A stretch of 64,000 nucleotides of DNA, taken from NCBI GenBank assembly GCA_032433765.1, contig JAVIAB010000156.1:84675015-84739014 (forward strand). The letters run 5' to 3'. The notes beneath the pieces were generated by a model. It made no database searches, had not been told where the DNA came from, and saw only the letters and a program-made list of their open reading frames with translations. The DNA comes from Megaustenia siamemsis. Taxonomy: Eukaryota; Mollusca; Gastropoda; Stylommatophora; Ariophantidae. Numbering within the stretch: the first letter of the stretch is position 1; each line of letters opens with the position of its first letter. Positions 26,290 to 37,371 of the stretch are shown here, piece after piece. Position numbers and translations under genes: made by a program.

Positions 26290-26648
26290 TTTACCTCTTC
26301 CTGGCAGTCTCCATTGTTACTTACCACAGATTCCAGATACCCATTGTTAAGTTACAATTTCAACTTCTCCACTCTTGATGATATTTTGGGTTGGCCTTTT
26401 GCATTAGCAATGGACAATATCTTAGTTCACTGTATGTTTAGATATAGGTTTTGCTCTTCACTGTGTTTTTTAACTCAATTGTCTCTTTTAATCCTTCTGC
26501 ACTGTTTGAGAGGAGGACTGTGTCATCAGAGTATCTGAGTTCTGGAATTATGTTGTCATTTATTGTGAAAGTGTCGAACTCCACAAATCTGTCATCGTTT
26601 CTGACATTTCTCATGATGTTCTCAGCAAAGATACAAATGTGGATTTAA
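26290..26648 (-). pseudogene. Non-LTR retrotransposon RT fragment (YSDD)
   Basis: Read on the minus strand from 26648, the frame gives FAENIMRNVRNDDRFVEFD, then NDNIIPELRYSDDTVLLSNS, then a helical stretch (AEGLKETIEL). This is the RT palm motif with the two catalytic aspartates (here YSDD, codons at 26522-26533) and the preceding segment usual in RTE-like elements. A frameshift follows, after which KHSEEQNLYLNI and KTKILSIANAK can be read in other frames. There is no endonuclease, no motif A and no C-terminal domain, so this is a dead fragment of about 350 bp. It starts about 20 bp after the 24-bp array. Confidence 0.8.
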
Positions 26649-26923
26649 TTATATAACCTAGGAGAGTGTCTTAAAACCGGCGGTAGCCTTAGGCACATTT
26701 ACAGAATTTCCACTAACGATATAGTTTGGTAGATGTTTAGTATGTATATGTAAGCCAGATATATATCCAGATGAGTTATGAAGTGTAGCTAAAGATCGTT
26801 GTAAATAAACCTGTGTACGAGATCTAGACGACGTCTTGTTTCATCATATGAAGTGTTACTACAAGTGTTGATCATAACAATTGGAGTTACATATTCTCTA
26901 TTGGGCTGTGTACACACGATGTT
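26649..26923. other. Unassigned interval
   Basis: AT-rich sequence with GTAAATAAACCTG near 26799-26811, which could be a polyadenylation signal of some element. No terminus, ORF or RNA gene could be assigned. Confidence 0.4.
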
Positions 26924-26990
26924 AGCGTTACATAGTTGGCGTTACACGTCAGCGTTACATAGTTGGCGTTACACGTCAGCGTTACATAGG
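26924..26990. repeat. 27-bp tandem repeat, 2.5 copies
   Basis: GCGTTACATAGTTGGCGTTA followed by CACGTCA, repeated at 26925, 26952 and 26979. Each unit contains two GCGTTACA half-units. Confidence 0.9.
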
Positions 26991-26999
26991 TACCGAAGG

Positions 27000-27300
27000 G
27001 TGATACGCAGACAGCGCTACATTGGTGGCATAAGGCGTGCAATAATGACAACAGGTAGTAAGAGCAATCAGCAACAAAAGCAAAGTTGACGGGCTAAGTA
27101 TAAATATGAACAGAACTAATATTGAGATAGAGAGAACTTTGATAACGCACAGGACTTGCGTGTGTACATAACAATGAAAGTAGAAGAGTATGAAGAAATG
27201 CAAGATGACGGTTACTTGAGACAGGAACAATTGATCGAGGTGAATCACGAGACACAAATAAATAGAAAAACACGAGGGACAATTAGGATATCTCCAATAA
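27000..27300. other. Unassigned interval, possibly decayed RT
   Basis: This stretch precedes a recognisable RT fragment and may be its 5' continuation: a plus-strand frame contains GYLRQEQLIEV, vaguely like the GDYLEDLDFADD region of relatives. The similarity is too weak to call. Confidence 0.3.
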
Positions 27301-27736
27301 CATGAAATATGACCGCCCAGCTAAACGAATATCAGGGCTGCAACTCAAAAGGAAAAAAAAGTGTTTTTATTGGAAACAAATACACGGGCATTAGAAGATG
27401 TACAGAAGGAGAAGCAAAAATAATGAAAAATATCAATACCCCAGAGGGAAATATATATATATTGGCATTGGAAAGAGTAGACTACTATATATGTATACAT
27501 TTTGGTAGTAATATAGATCAAGACGGTGAAACACACACAAAAAAGAGATCAGAAGCAGGATTGTAAAAGAAGCAACGAATTTAAAAAAAACTGAACACAA
27601 TATGGAAATCAAAAATACTATATAAGAAAACCAAAGTGAGAATATTCAACTCAAACCTATTATCAACACTTACCTAGACATGTGAAAGCTGGAAAACATC
27701 AAAGAAGATTGAGAGAAAACGCTTTTGAAGATAAAT
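27300..27736 (+). pseudogene. Non-LTR retrotransposon RT/thumb fragment, upstream of a SINE
   Basis: Plus-strand codons give AKIMKNINTPEGNIYI, RVDYYICIHFGSNIDQDGET and, after a frame change, KSKILYKKTKVRIFNSNLLS followed by TLT*TCESWKTSKKIERK. These align in order with the better RT copy at 51340-51640 (KVMKSLIPTSDKIYM, IDHFIYLGSHIDREGDT, KSKLISTNTKLRLFKSNVLS, TYACESWKTTRDIE). The piece covers the region downstream of the RT active site. It has stops and frameshifts and is interrupted at 27737 by a SINE, then resumes at 27997. Confidence 0.8.
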
Positions 27737-27996
27737 AGTAAAAGTAAAGTACCCCCGTCACGCCAAGTGGCGTATAGGGAAATATGGTGTTAGTGATCCT
27801 ATATTTTACAGACCTTCAGCACATGGTTTTTGAGGTAATGTGGTCGGTATTACGCCCGTGCTTCTTTACTTTCCCAGAAAAAGATCCGGTACCATTTTAA
27901 GGCTGGATGAACCCAGAACTGTCGGTTGGGATCGAACCCACCCTACCCTTGTCCTTTGTAGTCCAGTTCACTAACCAATGAGCTATCGCGGCTCCC
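27737..27996 (-). mobile_element. tRNA-derived SINE inserted in the RT fragment
   Basis: A 260-bp element in minus orientation. The minus strand has an A-box-like ATAGCTCATTGGTTAGTG (plus positions 27969-27988) and a near-perfect B box GGGTTCGATCCCAAC (27925-27939), spaced as in a tRNA. A body follows, then a tail ending GGTACTTTACTTTTACTA. It is flanked by TTTGAAGATAAAT (27724-27736) and TTTGAAAATAAAT (27997-28009), a 13-bp target duplication with one mismatch. Removing the element restores the host RT reading order (KRF... to FENKCLRKIL). The short ORF within it is incidental. Confidence 0.87.
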
Positions 27997-28030
27997 TTTG
28001 AAAATAAATGCCTGAGAAAAATACTCTGTG
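27997..28030 (+). pseudogene. RT fragment between SINE and 67-bp array
   Basis: Encodes FENKCLRKILCVQ, matching FENKCLRKILGIE of the copy at 51645-51685. It links the fragment upstream of the SINE to the array. Confidence 0.8.
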
Positions 28031-29307
28031 TACAATAGAATGTATTCAAGACTAATATTGAAATAAGAGAAATAGCCATGCAACCAACGATCTCATCTAC
28101 AATAGAATGTATTCAAGACTAATATTGAAATAAGAGAAATAGCCATGCAACCAACGATCTCATCTACAATAGAATGTATTCAAGACTAATATTGAAATAA
28201 GAGAAATAGCCATGCAACCAACGATCTCATCTACAATAGAATGTATTCAAGACTAATATTGAAATAAGAGAAATAGCCATGCAACCAACGATCTCATCTA
28301 CAATAGAATGTATTCAAGACTAATATTGAAATAAGAGAAATAGCCATGCAACCAACGATCTCATCTACAATAGAATGTATTCAAGACTAATATTGAAATA
28401 AGAGAAATAGCCATGCAACCAACGATCTCATCTACAATAGAATGTATTCAAGACTAATATTGAAATAAGAGAAATAGCCATGCAACCAACGATCTCATCT
28501 ACAATAGAATGTATTCAAGACTAATATTGAAATAAGAGAAATAGCCATGCAACCAACGATCTCATCTACAATAGAATGTATTCAAGACTAATATTGAAAT
28601 AAGAGAAATAGCCATGCAACCAACGATCTCATCTACAATAGAATGTATTCAAGACTAATATTGAAATAAGAGAAATAGCCATGCAACCAACGATCTCATC
28701 TACAATAGAATGTATTCAAGACTAATATTGAAATAAGAGAAATAGCCATGCAACCAACGATCTCATCTACAATAGAATGTATCAAGACTAATATTGAAAT
28801 AAGAGAAATAGCCATGCAACCAACGATCTCATCTACAATAGAATGTATTCAAGACTAATATTGAAATAAGAGAAATAGCCATGCAACCAACGATCTCATC
28901 TACAATAGAATGTATTCAAGACTAATATTGAAATAAGAGAAATAGCCATGCAACCAACGATCTCATCTACAATAGAATGTATTCAAGACTAATATTGAAA
29001 TAAGAGAAATAGCCATGCAACCAACGATCTCATCTACAATAGAATGTATTCAAGACTAATATTGAAATAAGAGAAATAGCCATGCAACCAACGATCTCAT
29101 CTACAATAGAATGTATTCAAGACTAATATTGAAATAAGAGAAATAGCCATGCAACCAACGATCTCATCTACAATAGAATGTATTCAAGACTAATATTGAA
29201 ATAAGAGAAATAGCCATGCAACCAACGATCTCATCTACAATAGAATGTATTCAAGACTAATATTGAAATAAGAGAAATAGCCATGCGACCAACGATCTCA
29301 TCTACAA
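28031..29307 (+). repeat. 67-bp minisatellite, 19 copies, made from RT coding sequence
   Basis: Nineteen almost identical units; one (near 28780) lacks a base. The unit translates as NVFKTNIEIREIAMQPTIS plus STI. The related RT copy at 51680-51750 has this segment once (WNEFKQTNEEIREIANQPLI, then SSVI). RT coding sequence precedes the array and continues after it (29308 onward), so the array is an in-place expansion inside the retrotransposon. The unit is not a multiple of 3 and each copy shifts frame, so the expansion cannot have been coding. Confidence 0.95.
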
Positions 29308-29455
29308 TTAGGAGAGAAGATGGACATATGTTGGACATGTGCTGAAAAGAGACAACAAGAGAATTCCAAACAAGACTCTTCAATGGGCACAGACCAAGAA
29401 TAAGACCTAAAGAGACACTAAATAGAAAATAAACAGAGGCTAGCGGCTGAGAAAG
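29308..29455 (+). pseudogene. RT C-terminal region after the 67-bp array
   Basis: Reads RRRRWTYVGHVLKRDNKRIP, NKTLQW and then RPRIRPKETLNRK*TEASG. This parallels KRRWSYVGHVMRRDNNRIAK, QALIW and RGRPRETLRRTLMREARAAG at 51757-51915. These are the conserved W-x-GHV and GRPR blocks near the C-terminus of this non-LTR group. Stops and a frameshift mark it as dead. Confidence 0.8.
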
Positions 29456-29879
29456 AAAAATGTATCATAGGGTGTGAAAACATGAACAAGTAAAGCCAGA
29501 CGTTCCTCATATAACAAAGGGAAAAGCATGGCGTAATAGGGGATCATGGAGGACAAGGTGTAAACACGTGGTACGATCTAAGAGGAGGGATGGCATGTTT
29601 GTGTGTAGAAATAGTAAAATAGAAGTTATGGGGAAATAGAACAATATAACTTTGTTGGGATACAAAATATGTGGGACTCTTCTACAAAATAACAGCGAAT
29701 GTCATTAATGACATCCCCATAGCTGGTGACATTAGCAGGAGATGTCTTATACCCTGCAAGTCAAACACGGGAATCTGTATTTTCAGCACGCAGGTAACTC
29801 TCGCACAGGTAATGTTTATCCTGGAAGTCTTCAGCATGCCTGTGAGGTATGTCAGCTCATTATTGATGTGGGAGGCACC
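29456..29879. other. Unassigned interval
   Basis: No repeat, RNA gene or recognised protein. It may include the 3' end of the preceding retrotransposon. Short frames on both strands at 29671-29937 show no family features. Confidence 0.4.
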
Positions 29880-30345
29880 CATTAATACTGTAGTAGATAC
29901 TCATTATTGCTGTAATGGACACTCATTATTGCTGTAGTGGACACTCATTAACGCTGTTGCAGACATTCATTATTGCTGTATCAGACACTCATTATTGCAG
30001 TAGCAGGCACAATTTTGCTGCAGCGGACACTCATTATTGCTGTAACAGACACTCATTATTGCTGTAACAGACACTCATTATTTCTGTAGCAGCACTAATT
30101 ATTGCGGTACAAGAACTTATTATTGCTGTAGCAGACACATTAATTCGGTAGCAGACACTCATTATTGCTGTAGATGACACTCATTATTGCGATACAGGAA
30201 CTTATTCATGCTGTAGCAGACACTCATTATTGCTGTAGCAGACACTCATTATTGCTGTAGATGACACTCATTATTGCGATACAGGAACTTATTAATGCTG
30301 TAGCAGACACTCATTATTGCTGTAGCAGACACTCATTATCGCTGT
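29880..30345. repeat. 22-bp degenerate minisatellite
   Basis: About 20 units of CACTCATTATTGCTGTAGCA plus GA, with many variants (CACTAATTATTGCGGTA, GAACTTATTAATGCTG). A segment of roughly 100 bp around 30140-30250 is repeated at 30240-30340, indicating a second level of duplication. Confidence 0.92.
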
Positions 30346-30633
30346 ATCCAATACAAAAAAGCCAAGACATTAATCGGCTTAAAAGTATGTATTGGACTTC
30401 CCCCACCGCACCCTCTCCCACCGTATATTTTACAATATTAACAAAACAGCAATAATGATAACCTTGTAAAGTCAGCAACTATCAGCAATAAATATTCCAA
30501 TTAAGCAAAACCGCAGCAAGTCTCCGTGGCTGCTCTACTTACTGCACAAACACATGTCTAACCTACTCTACATATTCCTCACTGTTGTTGCATTCTTATA
30601 TCCGTTCTCAAATAGTTATTTCTTCCCTGAAAG
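30346..30633. other. Unassigned interval
   Basis: Unique sequence with C-rich patches and no recognised gene, between the 22-bp array and a hAT MITE. Confidence 0.4.
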
Positions 30634-30886
30634 CAGAGGTGGGTAACATACAGCCCGCGATTCCCCCTCCTCCCCCGCCCTTTTCTGCCACACCCCTCTC
30701 CCTTTCATTCCACTCAGTATTCTGTCTTCCACTATCAATCACTTATACGATTTTTACATTGCAATCGTTTATGAATGCAAATTAGGTCATGCATATAATG
30801 GCTTCACTTAGTGATGGTATATGGCCCTCGGCGTGTTCCTAGTTTTCAAATCTGACCCTCAGGAAATAAAAGTCTTCCCACCGCTG
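30634..30886. mobile_element. Small hAT-like MITE
   Basis: A 253-bp element with hAT/Charlie-style inverted termini. The left end is CAGAGGTGGGTAACATACAG followed by CCCGCG. The right end reads inward CAGCGGTGGGAAGACTTTTA. The interior has GGCCCTCGGCGTGTTCCTAG and CAAATCTGACCCTCAGGAAA once each. It is related to 52478-53410 but lacks that copy's internal array. The expected 8-bp target duplication is not convincing here (CCTGAAAG versus ATGTAAAA). Confidence 0.7.
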
Positions 30887-31405
30887 ATGTAAAAGTACAG
30901 GCTGAATGCGCTTCATTATCTCCCAGTCTCATTTATTCCCTTCACTGACTGATATTTTCTCTGCATTATTTCTTCACTTACCATTAACTGCATCAACTTG
31001 TGATAGTCAGTGATTTACTTGCCTGCCTCGTCTATTGTTGGTTTCTGGGAGAGAGACAAACATACGGCTGTTCTCACACTATTGGCTCATTAAGTCTCAA
31101 CACTGCCTCATTAAGTCTCAACACTGCCTCATTAAGTCTCAACACTGCATCATTGAGCCTCATTAACGCCTCGTGAAAATATACCTTGCAACTTCCATTT
31201 TCCAGTAGCAGCCCAACTTTAACCCTAGCAACGATAATGTTTTAATTGCAGGGCAGCATGGACACAGCAGATGCCGGCGAACACCAAGGGTTTGCTGCCT
31301 GCCCTACACGGTGCATTCAACCAAATTATAAAAATTCATTCGTGTCTGTAGAGAAAAAAAAGATAAAATATCCCCTCCCCTAAAAAAAATCACTTTCTTC
31401 TTATC
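30887..31405. other. Mostly unique interval with a 21-bp triplet repeat
   Basis: Holds three copies of CTCATTAAGTCTCAACACTG plus C at 31086-31149 and otherwise nothing recognised. An A-run precedes the 55-bp array. Confidence 0.6.
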
Positions 31406-32738
31406 TGTACAACTGACACGAACTTGTTCAAACACTTAATGCTACTACAGATCTCTAAACTGTACACCAGACATGAACTTGTTCAAACACTTAATGCTAC
31501 CACAGATCTCTCAACTGTACAACTGACACGAACTTGTTCAAACACTTAATGCTACCACAGATCTCTCAACTGTACAACTGACACGAACTTGTTCAAACAC
31601 TTAATGCTACCACAGATCTCTAAACTGTACAACTGACACGAACTTGTTCAAACACTTAATGCTACCACAGATCTCTCAACTGTACAACTGACACGAACTT
31701 GTTCAAACACTTGACGCTACCACAGATCTCTAAACTGTACAACAGACACGAACTTGTTCAAACACTTGACGCTACCACAGATCTCTAAACTATACAACAG
31801 ACACGAACTTGTTCAAACACTTAATGCTACTACAGATCTCTAAACTGTACACCAGACACGAACTTGTTCAAACACTTGACGCTACCACAGATCTCTAAAC
31901 TGTACAACAGACACGAACTTGTTCAAACACTTGACGCTACCACAGATCTCTAAACTGTACACCAGACACGAACTTGTTCAAACGCTTAATGCTACCACAG
32001 ATCTCTCAACTGTACAACAGACACGAACTTGTTCAAACACTTAATGCTACCACAGATCTCTCAACTGTACACCAGACACGAACTTGTTCAAACACTTAAT
32101 GCTACCACAGATCTCTAAACTATACAACAGACACGAACTTGTTCAAACACTTAATGCTACCACAGATCTCTAAACTGTACACCAGACACGAACTTGTTCA
32201 AACACTTAATGCTACCACAGATCTCTAAACTGTACACCAGGCACGAACTTGTTCAAACACTTAATGCTACTACAGATCTCTAAACTGTACACCAGACACG
32301 AACTTGTTCAAACACTTAATGCTACCACAGATCTCTCAACTGTACAACAGACACGAACTTGTTCAAACACTTGACGCTACCACAGATCTCTAAACTGTAC
32401 AACAGACACGAACTTGTTCAAACACTTGACGCTACCACAGATCTCTAAACTGTACACCAGACACGAACTTGTTCAAACACTTAATGCTACCACAGATCTC
32501 TAAACTGTACACCAGACACGAACTTGTTCAAACACTTAATGCTACCACAGATCTCTCAACTGTACAACAGACACGAACTTGTTCAAACACTTAATGCTAC
32601 CACAGATCTCTCAACTGTACAACAGACACGAACTTGTTCAAACACTTGACGCTACCACAGATCTCTCAACTGTACAACAGACACGAACTTGTTCAAACAC
32701 TTAATGCTACCACAGATCTCTAAACTGTACAACTGACA
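31406..32738. repeat. 55-bp minisatellite, about 24 copies
   Basis: Each unit contains CACGAACTTGTTCAAACACT, TAATGCTACCACAGATCTCT and AAACTGTACAACAGA. Co-varying alternatives (TAATG/GACG, CTCAAC/CTAAAC, ACAAC/ACACC) recur in blocks, suggesting segmental duplication of several units. Confidence 0.97.
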
Positions 32739-32829
32739 ATAGTACTTGATGATGACGTCTTTACTTGTTTTGGCACTGCTATTATATGTGATAGGTGATA
32801 TGTTATCTACTAGTGCTACTATTTACTAA

Positions 32830-33005
32830 TATTACAACTACTGCTGCTACTACTACTACTACTATTACTACTACTGCTACAATTATTAATTACTATTTAA
32901 TATTATATATATATATCAAATATTATAAATATATCAAATATTAATTATTATTACAATTATACTACTACTACCACTGTTGCTACTGCTTCTACATTATTAA
33001 TAACT
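32830..33005. repeat. CTA/TTA trinucleotide and AT-rich simple repeat
   Basis: Imperfect CTACTACTACTACTATTA runs, a TATATATATATC stretch and AATATTATAAATATATC near-duplicates. Confidence 0.9.
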
Positions 33006-33567
33006 AATAGTGGCCACCAACTAATGACACCAGTAAACAAATCCTTATTCACAAGCTGCTCCTGTCAATTTCTCTTTGACTTTATTGTCAACAAAATCAA
33101 GTTTGCTGCATCCCAAGCACATTCTCCCGATGGCCTTCACACTGGCCTTGTTGTCTCACTTGAGACTCTCCAACATGGCCGATGCTGGAGTCTTTGTTAC
33201 ACACTTTACAGTAGGCCCGACTAGTTGAAGGTCCAGCACTCAGTGTGTTGGCCGGGTAGCTCTACCACAGATACCAATATACTATATCTAAAATATTTAC
33301 ATGTTGAGTAGCCATTTGTAAAATTAATGCCAAGTGTTCAGTTTCCTGCGAATTGTAAATTATTCAACAAGCTTGTGGATGCGAGACAAACGTAAGAAAC
33401 CAGTTTACGGGAAAAGAGAAAAACGTAAACGTTTAAATATATATTAGAAAAAAAAACACACACACAAATCTTACAGGGAAAACGTAATACTTGACAACCG
33501 TAACCTGCAGGATAAGTAAAAGTGGTTGCTACTTGAAGACGGTTCAGAAATGTTCAGCATTTGCAGC
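33006..33567. other. Unassigned interval
   Basis: Unique sequence. A 66-codon plus-strand frame (33024-33224) and its minus-strand counterpart have ordinary composition, but I recognise neither and see no supporting signals. Confidence 0.35.
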
Positions 33568-35757
33568 AAGAGAAATCAATATTGTTCGCTATTGGACGTT
33601 AATCAAGAGAAATCAATATTGTTCGTTATTGGACGTTAATCAAGAGAAATCAATATTGTTCGTTATTGGACGTTAATCAAGAGAAATCAATATTGTTCGC
33701 TATTGGACGTTAATCAAGAGAAATCAATATTGTTCGTTATTGGACGTTAATCAAGAGAAATCAATATTGTTCGTTATTGGACGTTAATCAAGAGAAATCA
33801 ATATTGTTCGTTATTGGACGTTAATCAAGAGAAATCAATATTGTTCGTTATTGGACGTTAATCAAGAGAAATCAATATTGTTCGTTATTGGATGTTAATC
33901 AAGAGAAATCAATATTGTTCGTTATTGGACGTTAATCAAGAGAAATCAATATTGTTCGTTATTGGACGTTAATCAAGAGAAATCAATATTGTTCGTTATT
34001 GGACGTTAATCAAGAGAAATCAATATTGTTCGTTATTGGACGTTAATCAAGAGAAATCAATATTGTTCGTTATTGGACGTTAATCAAGAGAAATCAATAT
34101 TGTTCGTTATTGGACGTTAATCAAGAGAAATCAATATTGTTCGTTATTGGACGTTAATCAAGAGAAATCAATATTGTTCGTTATTGGACGTTAATCAGGA
34201 GAAATCAATAGTGTTCGTTATTGGACGTTAATCAAGAGAAATCAATATTGTTCGCTATTGGACGTTAATCAAGAGAAATCAATATTGTTCGCTATTGGAC
34301 GTTAATCAAGAGAAATCAATATTGTTCGCTATTGGACGTTAATCAAGAGAAATCAATATTGTTCGCTATTGGACGTTAATCAAGAGAAATCAATATTGTT
34401 CGTTATTGGACGTTAATCAAGAGAAATCAATATTGTTCGTTATTGGACGTTAATCAAGAGAAATCAATATTGTTCGTTATTGGACGTTAATCAAGAGAAA
34501 TCAATATTGTTCGTTATTGGACGTTAATCAAGAGAAATCAATATTGTTCGTTATTGGACGTTAATCAAGAGAAATCAATATTGTTCGTTATTGGACGTTA
34601 ATCAAGAGAAATCAATATTGTTCGTTATTGGACGTTAATCAAGAGAAATCAATATTGTTCGTTATTGGACGTTAATCAAGAGAAATCAATATTGTTCGTT
34701 ATTGGACGTTAATCAAGAGAAATCAATATTGTTCGTTATTGGACGTTAATCAAGAGAAATCAATATTGTTCGTTATTGGACGTTAATCAAGAGAAATCAA
34801 TATTGTTCGTTATTGGACGTTAATCAAGAGAAATCAATATTGTTCGTTATTGGACGTTAATCAAGAGAAATCAATATTGTTCGTTATTGGACGTTAATCA
34901 AGAGAAATCAATATTGTTCGTTATTGGACGTTAATCAAGAGAAATCAATATTGTTCGTTATTGGACGTTAATCAAGAGAAATCAATATTGTTCGTTATTG
35001 GACGTTAATCAAGAGAAATCAATATTGTTCGTTATTGGACGTTAATCAAGAGAAATCAATATTGTTCGTTATTGGACGTTAATCAAGAGAAATCAATATT
35101 GTTCGTTATTGGACGTTAATCAAGAGAAATCAATATTGTTCGTTATTGGACGTTAATCAAGAGAAATCAATATTGTTCGTTATTGGACGTTAATCAAGAG
35201 AAATCAATATTGTTCGTTATTGGACGTTAATCAAGAGAAATCAATATTGTTCGCTATTGGACGTTAATCAAGAGAAATCAATATTGTTCGCTATTGGACG
35301 TTAATCAAGAGAAATCAATATTGTTCGCTATTGGACGTTAATCAAGAGAAATCAATATTGTTCGCTATTGGACGTTAATCAAGAGAAATCAATATTGTTC
35401 GCTATTGAACGTTAATAAAGAGAAATCAATATTGTTCGCTATTGGACGTTAATCAAGAGAATAATCAATATTGTTCGGTATTGGACGTTAATCAAGAGAA
35501 ATCAATATTGTTCGTTATTGGACGTTAATCAAGAGAAATCAATATTGTTCGTTATTGGACGTTAATCAAGAGAAATCAATATTGTTCGTTATTGGACGTT
35601 AATCAAGAGAAATCAATATTGTTCGTTATTGGACGTTAATCAAGAGAAATCAATATTGTTCGTTATTGGACGTTAATCAAGAGAAATCAATATTGTTCGT
35701 TATTGGACGTTAATCAAGAGAAATCAATATTGTTCGTTATTGGACGTTAATCAAGAG
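33568..35757. repeat. 37-bp minisatellite, about 59 copies, highly homogeneous
   Basis: Unit contains GAGAAATCAATATTGTTCGT and TATTGGACGTTAATCAA. Most copies are identical. The main variable site is CGTTATT versus CGCTATT. CGCTATT copies cluster near 34255-34366 and 35254-35439, exactly 999 bp (27 units) apart at their starts. Near-identity points to recent amplification or strong homogenisation. Confidence 0.98.
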
Positions 35758-35899
35758 TCAACGTTGATTGTTTGAAGTGATCAGAACGTGTCAAGGTGTG
35801 AAATGACAACCGGTTAGTCAAATCTTGCAGGAAAATAACAGTCAGATAAAGAAATCGGTATATAAGTTAGATAGCACAGTCAACAACAAAATACGTTAG
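35758..35899. other. Short unassigned spacer
   Basis: Unique sequence between the 37-bp array and a SINE-like element. Nothing recognised. Confidence 0.4.
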
Positions 35900-36092
35900 T
35901 TGGCCTGGTTTAGTCCACACAGCATCTTCATCGCACGGGATCTCTTGTTTTTTGTCCAGATCCGAAAGGACTAGTCACCGCATCTAACTACCCAGAGACC
36001 GAGCGAGGGAGCGTAAAAGGAAGAAAAGCAAGGGATTCGAACTTGGTAACTTCCTGTTCACATGTCGACGTCTTTTCCTTCAACCACTCCCC
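35900..36092 (-). mobile_element. tRNA-derived SINE-like element
   Basis: The minus strand reads an A box GGAGTGGTTGAAGGAAAAGA (plus 36071-36090) and, after tRNA-like spacing, a B box AAGTTCGAATCCCTTG (36030-36045). The body continues with GGTCTCTGGGTAGTTAGATG. The head resembles Ser/Leu-type tRNA. The 3' end and target duplication are unclear, so the left limit is approximate. Confidence 0.6.
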
Positions 36093-36228
36093 CCCTCTCC
36101 CCTTCAGTCAATGTTAGTACAGCCACGTGAAGTCGAGGTATATTTTTAGCCACAATTAAACGTGTACTGTCTGTTTGTGACCTTTATTGTATATGTGTGT
36201 GTGGGAGGAGACCTGGTGTTACTATAGA
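36093..36228. other. Short unassigned spacer
   Basis: Unique, with a small TG run at 36193-36203. Nothing recognised. Confidence 0.4.
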
Positions 36229-36620
36229 ACAGACTTTTTCAATTTACAACAGATGTTTCCAGTTTACAACAAACTTTTGCAATTTACAACAGACGTTTCC
36301 AGTTTACAATAAACTTTTCCAGTTTACAACAAATTTTCCACATTACAACAGACGTTTCCAGTTTACAACAGACTTTTTCAATTTACAACAGACGTTTCCA
36401 GTTTACAACAAACTTTTGCAATTTACAACAGACGTTTCCAGTTTACAATAAACTTTTCCAGTTTACAACAAACTTTTCCACATTACAACAGACGTTTCCA
36501 GTTTACAATAGACTTTTTCAATTTACAACAGACGTTTCCAGTTTACAACAAACTTTTGCAATTTACAACAGACGTTTCCAGTTTACAATAAACTTTTCCA
36601 GTTTACAACAACAGACTTTT
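36229..36620. repeat. 20-bp minisatellite with ~120-bp higher-order unit
   Basis: Units of CAGACGTTTCCAGTTTACAA and AAACTTTTGCAATTTACAAC type. The order of variants (TTTTTCAATTT, CGTTTCCAG, AAACTTTTGC, CGTTTCCAG, AATAAAC, TTTTCCACATT) recurs about three times, giving a longer period of roughly 140 bp. Confidence 0.92.
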
Positions 36621-36629
36621 CTGTCTGCA

Positions 36630-37174
36630 GGTCGTTCCGCAGTTCTATTTCACTCCAGGAAGCTGTAACAGAAATACGTCAGCACACACTCTAGACAGGT
36701 CGTCCCGCAGTTCTATTTCACTCCAGGAAGCTGTAACAGAAATACGTCAGCACACACACTCTAGACAGGTCGTCCCGCAGTTCTATTTCACTCCAGGAAG
36801 CTGTAACAGAAATACGTCAGCACACACTCTAGACAGGTCGTCCCGCAGTTCTATTTCACTCCAGGAAGCTGTAACAGAAATACGTCAGCACACACTCTAG
36901 ACAGGTCGTCCCGCAGTTCTATTTCACTCCAGGAAGCTGTAACAGAAATACGTCAGCACACACTCTAGACAGGTCGTCCCGCAGTTCTATTTCACTCCAG
37001 GAAGCTGTAACAGAAATACGTCAGCACACACTCTAGACAGGTCGTCCCGCAGTTCTATTTCACTCCAGGAAGCTGTAACAGAAATACGTCAGCACACACT
37101 CTAGACAGGTCGTCCCGCAGTTCTATTTCACTCCAGGAAGCTGTAACAGAAATACGTCAGCACACACTCTAGAC
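36630..37174. repeat. 68-bp minisatellite, 8 copies
   Basis: Eight near-identical units carrying GGTCGTCCCGCAGTTCTATT, TCACTCCAGGAAGCTGTAAC and AGAAATACGTCAGCACACAC. One copy has an extra CA. No relation to a neighbouring element is visible. Confidence 0.97.
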
Positions 37175-37359
37175 TACACGTCATCGTTGTCGTACAGAAG
37201 GGATGGACCAGTCCTTGACCAATCAGGCGAACTCCACGAATGTGTTCCCGCTAGAACTAACGATTTACTTGCCTGAGTGAAGTAACAACTTCAAAACTAA
37301 TCCCCTACGTGGCAAATACGCGGCCAGAACGAAGTACATGTTCTCTCCCCTGAGGCTAG
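37175..37359. other. Short unassigned spacer
   Basis: Unique sequence preceding a composite insertion. Nothing recognised. Confidence 0.4.
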
Positions 37360-37371
37360 TAAACGACTCCT

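Noticed and set aside
27925..27990. A functional tRNA gene (A and B boxes on the minus strand)
   Set aside because: No foldable acceptor, anticodon and T arms of normal length; the sequence continues into a body and tail within a 13-bp target duplication, so it is a SINE head.
31406..32738. CRISPR-like appearance of arrays with 28-67-bp periodic units (also 28031-29307, 33568-35757)
   Set aside because: Units are contiguous with no unique spacers and no cas genes, and the context is eukaryotic. These are minisatellites.
36630..37174. 68-bp array as a fourth transposon-derived minisatellite
   Set aside because: No single-copy relative or flanking element sequence was found in the window, so origin cannot be claimed.
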